This document shows, piece after piece, positions 1 through 5,330 of a stretch of DNA of 7,041 nt. Below the pieces are notes generated by a model, which was not told the DNA's origin, did no database searches, and saw only the letters and a program-made list of their open reading frames with translations. Position numbers and translations under genes: made by a program. Position 1 is the first letter of the stretch, and each line of letters starts with the position of its first letter. Source of the stretch: Candidatus Kapaibacterium sp. (lineage in GTDB: Bacteria; Bacteroidota; Ignavibacteria; Palsa-1295); contig JANWLI010000125.1 in NCBI GenBank assembly GCA_025450975.1, positions 1 to 7,041 of the forward strand, read 5' to 3'.

Positions 1-1764
1 TTCGGCAGACCCGAACCCGATGCTCCGGCTCGTGGCCGTAACAGAGACGGTGGTCAAGTGCCGGGCGATGATCCGAGCCGCGTTGCAAAAGTTGAAGATA
101 CTGCTCCGGAAGAAGCATTTCCTCCGGGAGGTGCGCTCGAAGCTCGACCGCAGGGAAGGTCGCGTGCCCGACGTATTGGCGATGCTACGCCACCGCCGCT
201 TCCGGGGTCGACGCTTATCGATTCGCTGAAGAAATCATTTGGCGTCACTGAAGTCGATACGTCGCGCAAGGGTAAAGCCCCAGGCGTCGGAACGGGCGGC
301 GAACGTAACGATCTTGCTGCAACCGATACGTTACTTATCCCGAAAGAGCCGCCGAAAAAAGCGGCACCTCCGGTGGAAGAAGAGCCGGGGACATCGATCG
401 CCGATATTGCGCGAACACTGATCCAGAAGCCTTTCTTCGATTGGAATGGTACGCGCTTCAATTTTATCCAGAATAATTCCAGCACGAACCGTGCCCTGCA
501 GGGAGCAGGCTCGGGTATCTCGAACTTCCTGGCGAAAGGGATCTTCTCGCCGGAAGACGATGGCAACGGCCCGTCGCGTGCGTACCAGCTTGGTCTTATT
601 ACTGACCCGCATGGCAGATTGCTCATCGACTTCGTGCCGCAATTCCCGTTCGTGAAGTTTGGCGTTCGTCATGGCGATCGCGCTCGAAGCCCTGTTGGCA
701 GAACGGTGGATGTCACTGACGTCTTCACGCAGAAGAATACGTTCGAGTTGATCACCAGCCGTCCATTATGGGCTGGTGCGCAGCTCAACCTGAGTTGGAA
801 AACCGAGTTCACCTTCGATCAGCGCAATACGTTACGTATCGATGCTCTCGGTAAGATCGACGAGCTTTATGTTGCCAAGACGGGTGACGTCTCCCGCACC
901 TTCCTCTCGATCCCGCCGCTCTTCGATCTTAGCAAGAGCGGTATCAAGCGCGTTGGCGAGAAGTGGCTTGAGAAATCAAATGAAGCAGGCTATACGACAA
1001 ACGAGATGCGTGATACGATGAGTATCGAACTTCGCAACAAGCTTCAGGTATCGAGCTTCATGGAAGGATTCGAAACGCTGCCGATGTTTGCCAGCAAGCT
1101 TCGCGAGTACCTTCCGCGCCTGAACTACTCGTTCTCCTGGGCAGGCCTTGAGAAGACCTTCCTCTTTAGCTGGGCCGATCGCGCGACGTTCCGTCACGGA
1201 TACAGCGGCAACTACAAACGACAGTTCAGGCTCAACCCCGACGATTCCATTCAGCTTACAACGCTGCAGATCGTCACCCACGGCTTCCGCCCGCTTGCTG
1301 CCCTCGATCTCGGTTGGGATAAGGTGTGGGACGGCCGCATGACGGCGAACCTCAACTACGACACCCAAACCGAGTGGGGAGCCGACTACACATCGAATCG
1401 TATTACGAAGCGACTTTCAACGACGTTTAGCATCAATGCAAACTTCCAGAAGGAAGGATTGAAGGTACCGCTCTTCAATATCAATCTGAAGAACACGTTC
1501 GGCCTGACGTTCCTCTTCTCGCAGACGATCTCGAGCGACGTGTTCTACCAGTTCAATACGATCCTGGATAACCTCGATGGTACCGGTAATGGCGGCATTA
1601 CAAAAACGGTAATCGAACCCCGCTTCTCCTACGACTTCAGCCAGCAGCTCACGATCGAAGGATTCTACCGTTACGAACGGACGATCCCGGCAGCCACAGG
1701 CGTCCTCATCCCCCCGACGCGGTTGATCCTTGCGGGGTTTGATATTCGGTTGAAGATATTCTAG
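1..1764 (+). CDS. sprA: SprA/Sov-type T9SS outer-membrane translocon protein, C-terminal part (5' end outside window)
   Basis: The reading frame is open from base 1 and ends at TAG 1762-1764, giving 587 residues. The GTG at 58 is only the first start-like codon in view, so the gene is cut by the window edge (full SprA proteins are usually above 2000 residues). Family knowledge: SprA/Sov forms the giant beta-barrel channel through which type IX secretion cargo crosses the outer membrane; it was first linked to gliding in Flavobacterium. Seen here: residues about 1-130 are rich in Pro, Gly, Arg and Glu and look disordered. From about residue 145 (DWNGTRFNF, 147-155) the chain becomes a run of amphipathic strands with alternating polar and aromatic residues, including GPSRAYQLGL at 190-199, which I recognise as SprA-like. 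It ends in a strand with terminal Phe, as expected of a BAM-assembled barrel. No T-rich terminator follows the stop. Main alternative: another large outer-membrane beta-barrel protein. Confidence 0.85.
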   Translation, partial: FGRPEPDAPARGRNRDGGQVPGDDPSRVAKVEDTAPEEAFPPGGALEARPQGRSRARRIGDATPPPLPGSTLIDSLKKSFGVTEVDTSRKGKAPGVGTGGERNDLAATDTLLIPKEPPKKAAPPVEEEPGTSIADIARTLIQKPFFDWNGTRFNFIQNNSSTNRALQGAGSGISNFLAKGIFSPEDDGNGPSRAYQLGLITDPHGRLLIDFVPQFPFVKFGVRHGDRARSPVGRTVDVTDVFTQKNTFELITSRPLWAGAQLNLSWKTEFTFDQRNTLRIDALGKIDELYVAKTGDVSRTFLSIPPLFDLSKSGIKRVGEKWLEKSNEAGYTTNEMRDTMSIELRNKLQVSSFMEGFETLPMFASKLREYLPRLNYSFSWAGLEKTFLFSWADRATFRHGYSGNYKRQFRLNPDDSIQLTTLQIVTHGFRPLAALDLGWDKVWDGRMTANLNYDTQTEWGADYTSNRITKRLSTTFSINANFQKEGLKVPLFNINLKNTFGLTFLFSQTISSDVFYQFNTILDNLDGTGNGGITKTVIEPRFSYDFSQQLTIEGFYRYERTIPAATGVLIPPTRLILAGFDIRLKIF

Positions 1765-1774
1765 TGCCGCAATT

Positions 1775-1812
1775 CTGAGCGGAGGTCGCGTAGCGACCGG
1801 AGCGAAGAATCC
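1775..1812. repeat. REP-like palindromic intergenic element
   Basis: The element starts 10 bases after the sprA stop. Its core is a 6-bp perfect stem, GGTCGC 1784-1789 and GCGACC 1793-1798, with loop GTA. It is flanked by related words, GAGCGGA before and GGAGCGA after, and ends in GAAGAATCCCT. The CTGAGCGGAG...CGAAGAATC framework resembles a dispersed repeat I recall from intergenic regions of FCB-group genomes. There is no T run after the stem, so I do not call it an intrinsic terminator, although it could fold at the 3' end of the sprA message. Confidence 0.5.
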
Positions 1813-1882
1813 CTCGATGTCCTGTAGCCGACTGCTATTTACACCTCCTCTGATGGAGAGTGGAATCCACCTGGGAGGTTCA

Positions 1883-1917
1883 CGCAAAGGCGCAAAGAAG
1901 ACGCAAAGGACGCTAAG
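1883..1917. repeat. CGCAAAG short interspersed repeat, four units
   Basis: CGCAAAG occurs at 1883, 1891 and 1902, and a variant CGCTAAG at 1911, so the spacings are 8, 11 and 9 bases. Such CGCAAAG-rich tracts are, from memory, a common intergenic repeat in several environmental phyla. No coding role is evident. Confidence 0.6.
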
Positions 1918-1995
1918 AGTCAGACTCTTCTTTTGATCCGGTGCATTCGCTTTTTTCCGTGACCTATGTTCCATATCCGCGGCAGTAGATGGGGG

Positions 1996-2013
1996 ACACG
2001 GATGAACACGGAT
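1996..2013. repeat. Direct duplication of ACACGGAT
   Basis: ACACGGAT occurs at 1996-2003 and again at 2006-2013, a 10-bp period, joined by GA. This is another short intergenic repeat type with no coding potential. Confidence 0.5.
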
Positions 2014-2061
2014 TTGGCGGATATTCACGAATTTTAACTCGCTAAAAATTTACACCCTCAA

Positions 2062-2093
2062 TATCCGCCTACCCGCCTACCCGTCTATCCGCC
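2062..2093. repeat. Four 8-bp tandem units, consensus TAYCCGYC
   Basis: The units are TATCCGCC, TACCCGCC, TACCCGTC and TATCCGCC, in perfect 8-bp register at 2062, 2070, 2078 and 2086. The tract is almost free of purines on the plus strand and sits between the (A)ATTTACAC copies at 2047 and 2100. It looks like a degenerate microsatellite; 8 bp is not a multiple of three, which argues against a coding origin. Confidence 0.65.
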
Positions 2094-2171
2094 TCCTATA
2101 ATTTACACCATCCTTCCTGAAGGGTAGATAACCCATTACAATTCATCACTTTAATTGTGCACTTTGCCGGA

Positions 2172-2203
2172 GGTTCGGGCGGACGGGCGTTCGGACGTTC
2201 GGG
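2172..2203. repeat. Four 8-bp tandem units, consensus CGKWCGGG
   Basis: The units are GGTTCGGG, CGGACGGG, CGTTCGGA and CGTTCGGG at 2172, 2180, 2188 and 2196. This is a second tract of the same unit length and copy number as the one at 2062-2093, but purine-rich on this strand and of different sequence. Confidence 0.6.
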
Positions 2204-2281
2204 AAATGCAGAAATTTACACCCGGTGCTCCGGAAATAGAATTTACACGCAGACGCCCAGATACAAAATTTACACGCTGTA

Positions 2282-2303
2282 GAGACGCGCAAATGCGCGT
2301 CTC
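2282..2303. repeat. Strong G+C-rich hairpin (palindromic repeat)
   Basis: GAGACGCGCA at 2282-2291 is the exact reverse complement of TGCGCGTCTC at 2294-2303, with two bases between. In RNA it would be a 9-bp stem with a 4-base loop. No T run follows on either strand, so it is not a typical intrinsic terminator. GAGACGCG-type palindromes are, from memory, a recurrent dispersed repeat. It directly follows the last AATTTACAC copy. Confidence 0.6.
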
Positions 2304-2410
2304 CGGATCTGGCATAAAGCGGCAGGAAAGCTGATAGCTCGAATTAATCAAAACGTTAGAAAACATCATAGTGAGAGTGGAGTTAGAGAGAATCGGACAC
2401 TATAAAACGA

Positions 2411-2425
2411 TATATACTATATAAT
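2411..2425 (+). promoter_or_regulatory. Putative promoter/operator of the toxin-antitoxin operon
   Basis: TATATA-C-TATATA at 2411-2423 is a perfect 6-1-6 palindrome, and it overlaps a TATAAT hexamer at 2420-2425. No convincing -35 box was found at the usual spacing. Toxin-antitoxin operons are usually autorepressed by the antitoxin binding palindromes over the promoter, so this is the natural operator candidate. The sequence is A+T-rich, so chance palindromes are likely. Confidence 0.35.
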
Positions 2426-2457
2426 AATTCTTAGAAACGAAACCAGCCTCCGTAAGG

Positions 2458-2477
2458 TTGTAGTATTAAAGCTACAA
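2458..2477 (+). promoter_or_regulatory. Inverted repeat just upstream of the toxin start
   Basis: TTGTAG at 2458-2463 is the reverse complement of CTACAA at 2472-2477, with an 8-base gap. It ends four bases before the GTG start at 2482. It could be a second operator half-site pair, or a leader hairpin limiting toxin translation, since no Shine-Dalgarno sequence is seen there. This role is an inference. Confidence 0.3.
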
Positions 2478-2481
2478 AATA

Positions 2482-2814
2482 GTGGAGTTTCGGCCAAGAG
2501 AATTGCGGGTTTACAGCACCGTCAATGGGCGGCAGCCATTTCATGAATGGACGGAAACGTTGTCTGCTGAGTACCGAGCGATCATTAATAATAGACTTGA
2601 TAGAGTAGAGCGCGGCAATTTTGGCGATGCTAAATCAGTGGGCGATGGAGTGTATGAGCTTCGTGTAGACATCGGTCCAGGATATCGAGTATACTACGGA
2701 ATTGACGGAATGACGATCGTGCTTTTATTGTGTGGTGGAGACAAGAAGTCGCAAATAACAGATATTAAGCGAGCAAAGGAGTACTGGAATGAATACAAAG
2801 AGAAAAAAAGATGA
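2482..2814 (+). CDS. RelE/ParE-superfamily toxin, putative addiction module killer protein (HI1419/TIGR02683 type)
   Basis: This 110-residue protein is predicted to be the toxin of a type II toxin-antitoxin pair, in the RelE/HigB-like fold whose members usually cleave mRNA at the ribosome. Family hallmarks seen: F20xxW23 near the N terminus, basic helix residues R38 and R41, GNFGD at 45-49 with K51, YELR at 58-61, GPGYRVYY at 65-72, the strand LLLCGGDKKSQ at 81-91, then D94-I95 and a C-terminal helix with W102. The length fits the family. The start must be GTG 2482, because TAA at 2467-2469 lies in frame just upstream; no Shine-Dalgarno is visible. It is the first gene of the operon and overlaps the antitoxin gene by 26 bases. 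Its base composition is more A+T-rich than sprA or mrdA, which fits acquisition by transfer. The toxic activity itself is inferred. Confidence 0.88.
   Translation: MEFRPRELRVYSTVNGRQPFHEWTETLSAEYRAIINNRLDRVERGNFGDAKSVGDGVYELRVDIGPGYRVYYGIDGMTIVLLLCGGDKKSQITDIKRAKEYWNEYKEKKR
2775..2781 (+). promoter_or_regulatory. Strong Shine-Dalgarno for the antitoxin, inside the toxin gene
   Basis: AAAGGAG at 2775-2781 lies 7 bases before ATG 2789. It is the only strong Shine-Dalgarno sequence seen before any start in the window; the toxin, mrdA and comM starts lack one. It fixes the antitoxin start and suggests more efficient antitoxin than toxin translation. Confidence 0.75.
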
Positions 2815-3130
2815 ACGTTCAGTAAGCTATGAAGAATATTTAATCGAATCCTTAAAAGATCCCGATGAAGCATTCGCATACCTCAAAATTTCGATACTCG
2901 ACGACGATCCACGCATTTTCCTCACGGCATTGAGACGCGTCGCCAAAGCAAATGGTGGCATATCCGTACTTGCAAAGCGTACCGGATTAAACAGAGAGAA
3001 TCTTTACCGCACACTTTCAGCGAAAGGAAATCCGAAACTTGCGAACATTGATGCAGTGCTCAAGGCATTGGGAATGAAGTTGTCGGTGGAACGGGTAGAG
3101 AAGCCAGCGGCAAGACGGAAGGCGGCGTGA
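2789..3130 (+). CDS. Helix-turn-helix antitoxin, putative addiction module antidote protein (HI1420/TIGR02684 type)
   Basis: This 113-residue protein is predicted to neutralise the toxin encoded just upstream and to bind the operon's own promoter. After a basic N terminus, the stretch from about residue 13 (SYEEYLIESLKDPDEAFAYL) is the typical start of the HI1420-type antidote family. A Cro/C1-like helix-turn-helix follows at about 57-79, with ISVLAKRTGLNRENLYRTLS as the recognisable core. Then come NPKLANIDAVLKALGMKLSV (81-100) and a basic Ala/Arg/Lys tail. The ATG is set by the Shine-Dalgarno at 2775-2781. The gene overlaps the toxin by 26 bases in another frame, so translation is probably coupled. 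The toxin-first order is normal for this family and opposite to most type II modules. TGA at 3128-3130 ends the operon. Confidence 0.88.
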   Translation: MNTKRKKDERSVSYEEYLIESLKDPDEAFAYLKISILDDDPRIFLTALRRVAKANGGISVLAKRTGLNRENLYRTLSAKGNPKLANIDAVLKALGMKLSVERVEKPAARRKAA

Positions 3131-3191
3131 AACCAGCACCGATCATTAAATAATCAGGTACAATTTAGCCGTTTATATTGTATATTAGTTG

Positions 3192-3217
3192 TTCGAAATT
3201 GCTGTATGCATTTCGAA
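3192..3217. promoter_or_regulatory. Perfect 8-bp inverted repeat, candidate operator
   Basis: TTCGAAAT at 3192-3199 and ATTTCGAA at 3210-3217 are exact reverse complements separated by 10 bases. The two embedded TTCGAA palindromes start 20 bp apart, about two helical turns, which suits binding by a dimeric regulator on one DNA face. It lies just upstream of a TATAAT hexamer (3225-3230) and upstream of mrdA. It could also form an RNA hairpin in the tail of the toxin-antitoxin transcript, but no T run follows directly. Confidence 0.4.
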
Positions 3218-3234
3218 TTATAGTTATAATGATG

Positions 3235-3266
3235 AGGAGTTGTGCGGCAACGCATGGCTCCTTTTT
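3235..3266 (+). terminator. Intrinsic terminator or leader hairpin before mrdA
   Basis: AGGAGTTGTGCG (3235-3246) pairs over its full 12 bases with CGCATGGCTCCT (3251-3262), counting three G-T wobbles, around a GCAA loop, which is a stable GNRA tetraloop. T residues run from 3262 to 3266 and then TATAT. This is the shape of a Rho-independent terminator, and it most simply ends the toxin-antitoxin transcript 105 bases after its stop codon. A TATAAT at 3225-3230 just before it leaves another reading open: the hairpin could sit at the very 5' end of an mrdA transcript. Orientation is plus, as no T run is found on the other side for the minus strand. Confidence 0.6.
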
Positions 3267-3333
3267 ATATAAGAGGATTTTGTTTTCTTCGACGGAACGA
3301 CCGTAAAACCGATTTCCGTTGTTCACATAGTCC

Positions 3334-5292
3334 ATGGCACTGACGATCGATCATGAATTTGCCTCTCCGCTGCGGCGGCGCATACTTGCCATTGCTATTG
3401 CAATCACGTTCGTAGGCTTTATTGCGCGGTTCGTGCAGCTTCAGGTGCTCGAAGGCGAAGAGCTTCGTGGCGCTGCAAGCGCGCAGGGCATCAAGCGCAT
3501 CGAGCGCATCCCCGTGCGCGGGCCGATCTATGACCGTAAGGGAAGAGTCGTCGTTGCCAGCGTCCCGGCCTACAATGTGACGATCACTCCTCAGGATTTC
3601 GAGCCGTACCGTAACGAGGTACTCCCGCTGCTGGCGAAGATCCTCGAAGTCGATACGACCTATATCATCATCAAACTTCGTGCGGGAGCGCTCTATAGCA
3701 AATTCCAGCCTGTGAAGGTATGGAATGATGCCGATGCACGGGTTATTGCCGCCATTGAAGAAAGCGGTAAGGACCTGCCGGGCGTAGAAATTTCCTACGA
3801 ATCGAAACGCCGCTACGATGCGCCGATTCGCGCCTCGCACTTATTAGGATTTACAAAAGAGATCTCGGAGCCTGCGCTCGATGCTGTGCGCAAGACAGCC
3901 GACAGTCAGTACTACCTTCCGGGCGATGTTGTTGGCACAGCCGGACTCGAGAAGTATCGCGAGAGTTTTCTGCGCGGCGTTAAAGGCTATGAGTTTGTTG
4001 CCGTCGATCGCCGTGGCCAGCGACAGGCCCGCTTCAATGAGGGCATGTCCGATATCAACTCGGTTGACGGATCCGGCATTCAGCTTGGAATGGATATCGA
4101 CTTGCAATTGTATGCCGAGCAGTTGATGTCGGAACACCATGGAGCGATTGTTGCCGTCGATCCGAATAACGGCGAGATCCTGACGCTGGTGAGCAAGCCT
4201 GATTTCGATCTTGATATTTTCAGCGGGCGCACGTCGAAGCAGGAGTATCAGTCGGTGATGCTTGATAAATCGAACCCGCTCTTTAATCGTGCGACGCAGA
4301 CGAAGTACCCGCCGGGCTCGACGTGGAAGATGCTGATGCTTGCCGGCGCATTGCAAAGCAAGACGATCGGCTTTAACTACAGCTTCAATTGTCCGGGCTC
4401 GTTCACGTATGGCGATCATACATACATGGATCACTTCCATGGCGGGGGTGTGACGAATGCCCGGTCGATCACAGTCTCATGTAACGCCTTTTATAATAAA
4501 ATGGCGCTGATGCTTGGCATCGATTCGATGTACCGGTATGCACGGCTTTTTGGATTTGATACGGTGACGGGAGTTGATATCGGTCATGAAGGCCGCGGCT
4601 CGATCCCGAACACGGCGAAGATGAACAAGTGGTATCCGCGTGGCTGGACGAAGGGGTATACGGTCAGCCAGGGTATCGGTCAGGGTGAAGTGTCGGTGAC
4701 GCCGGTGCAGCAGGCAGTGTATGCTGCGATCTTTGCTAACAAGGGCACATGGATCCAGCCGCATGCTGCGCGGAAGATCTACAATGTGAAGACAGGCAAG
4801 TGGGATTCGGTAAAGTATGCGACACGTAAGCTGCCGATCGCCGATACGATCTGGCGTGTGATCCGTCGAGGGATGTACGGCGCTGTCAATGAGCCCGGGG
4901 GAACGGCACGCGTTGCGCAGATATCGGGATCCAATATTGTCGTTGCGGGCAAGACGGGTACGGCGCAGAACCCGCACGGTGAAGATCATGCCTGGTTTGT
5001 ATGTTTTGCTCCGTTCGATAAGCCGAAGATCGCTATGTGTGTGATGGTCGAGAATGCAGGCTTCGGTGGCGTGGTTGCTGCGCCGATTGCACGTAAATTA
5101 TTGCGGTACTACCTGACAGGAGTCCGAGAGGATTCCATACCGTCGCTACTGCCCAATACCGAGGAATATCGAAAAATGAAAGAGGCGAAGTATAAGAATT
5201 CGCAGAACCGTCAGGTCCCGGCCTTGCCAAAACCGAAGCCTGATACTTCGCGTCGGACAGCCGAGGCGATCCTCCCGAGCCGCGGACGGTAG
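3334..5292 (+). CDS. mrdA: Penicillin-binding protein 2, peptidoglycan transpeptidase of the elongasome
   Basis: This 652-residue protein is a class B penicillin-binding protein that cross-links peptidoglycan during cell elongation with RodA and MreBCD. It is anchored by one transmembrane segment at about residues 16-36 after a short basic cytoplasmic tail. The pedestal domain opens with RGPIYDRKG (62-70). The periplasmic transpeptidase domain carries all three catalytic motifs: S329-T-W-K332 with nucleophile Ser329, S382-C-N384, and K540-T-G-T543. The length is close to E. coli PBP2, with a Lys/Pro/Arg-rich C-terminal extension from about 615. ATG 3334 is the first start after the in-frame TAG at 3328-3330; no Shine-Dalgarno is seen. 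No rodA or mreBCD lies beside it here, unlike many genomes. comM follows 38 bases on. The PBP2 versus FtsI call rests on overall resemblance and is fairly secure. Confidence 0.92.
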   Translation: MALTIDHEFASPLRRRILAIAIAITFVGFIARFVQLQVLEGEELRGAASAQGIKRIERIPVRGPIYDRKGRVVVASVPAYNVTITPQDFEPYRNEVLPLLAKILEVDTTYIIIKLRAGALYSKFQPVKVWNDADARVIAAIEESGKDLPGVEISYESKRRYDAPIRASHLLGFTKEISEPALDAVRKTADSQYYLPGDVVGTAGLEKYRESFLRGVKGYEFVAVDRRGQRQARFNEGMSDINSVDGSGIQLGMDIDLQLYAEQLMSEHHGAIVAVDPNNGEILTLVSKPDFDLDIFSGRTSKQEYQSVMLDKSNPLFNRATQTKYPPGSTWKMLMLAGALQSKTIGFNYSFNCPGSFTYGDHTYMDHFHGGGVTNARSITVSCNAFYNKMALMLGIDSMYRYARLFGFDTVTGVDIGHEGRGSIPNTAKMNKWYPRGWTKGYTVSQGIGQGEVSVTPVQQAVYAAIFANKGTWIQPHAARKIYNVKTGKWDSVKYATRKLPIADTIWRVIRRGMYGAVNEPGGTARVAQISGSNIVVAGKTGTAQNPHGEDHAWFVCFAPFDKPKIAMCVMVENAGFGGVVAAPIARKLLRYYLTGVREDSIPSLLPNTEEYRKMKEAKYKNSQNRQVPALPKPKPDTSRRTAEAILPSRGR

Positions 5293-5299
5293 GTCCACG

Positions 5300-5308
5300 T
5301 TGTATATT
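5300..5308 (+). promoter_or_regulatory. TTGTATATT promoter-like motif before comM
   Basis: TTGTATATT lies in the 38-base gap between mrdA and comM, 22 bases before the comM ATG. The same 9-mer occurs at 3178-3186 upstream of mrdA. TATATT would serve as a -10 box giving a very short leader. No -35 partner is evident. It is offered as a candidate only. Confidence 0.25.
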
Positions 5309-5330
5309 CGCAGCATCATTAATATAACTC

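Larger units (their letters stand above)
1837..2275. repeat. Array of the word (A)ATTTACAC, six copies
   Basis: ATTTACACC begins at 1837. AATTTACAC begins at 2047, 2100, 2213, 2240 and 2267. Four of the six copies (1837, 2047, 2100, 2213) are followed by a further C. The last three are exactly 27 bp apart. Between copies lie unrelated repeat modules. On the minus strand the word reads GTGTAAATT. Function is unknown to me; it could be a protein-binding site, the debris of a degenerate tandem repeat, or the end sequence of a small non-autonomous element. Confidence 0.6.
1765..2400. other. Gene-free repeat mosaic between sprA and the toxin-antitoxin operon
   Basis: No credible gene lies here. 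The stretch is a patchwork of short unrelated repeats: a REP-like hairpin element (1775-1812), CGCAAAG repeats (1883-1917), a duplicated ACACGGAT (1996-2013), two tracts of four 8-bp units (2062-2093 and 2172-2203), six copies of (A)ATTTACAC (1837-2275) and a long hairpin (2282-2303). A weak inverted repeat, ACAATT 2138-2143 with AATTGT 2153-2158, is also present. Short reading frames on the minus strand are translations of these repeats. Several of the elements resemble dispersed intergenic repeats that I recall from Bacteroidota, Chlorobi and other environmental genomes. That match is from memory and was not searched. Confidence 0.7.

Noticed and set aside
58..60. GTG as the start of the first gene
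   Set aside because: The frame is open back to base 1 and the product is the C-terminal part of a much larger family, so this is an internal valine codon.
54..626. 190-residue minus-strand reading frame
   Set aside because: It lies opposite the sprA coding frame and has no recognisable domain; sprA is strongly supported in frame 1.
1417..2028. 203-residue minus-strand reading frame across the sprA end
   Set aside because: Its start lies in the CGCAAAG/REP repeats and the rest is antisense to sprA; no family resemblance.
2112..2123. CCTTC/GAAGG hairpin
   Set aside because: A 5-bp stem with a 2-base loop is sterically unlikely in RNA and too short to separate from chance.
2213..2293. Possible short CRISPR array
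   Set aside because: The repeated word is only 9 bases, the spacers are 18 bases, there are three regular units and no cas genes are seen.
2151..2369. 72-residue minus-strand reading frame with a 9-residue repeat pattern
   Set aside because: It is the translation of the 27-bp AATTTACAC units, the hairpin and the 8-mer tract; composition and context do not look coding.
3265..4989. Three minus-strand reading frames of 170-198 residues opposite mrdA
   Set aside because: They are antisense shadows of a gene with all catalytic motifs intact, and are Arg/His-rich without domain resemblance.
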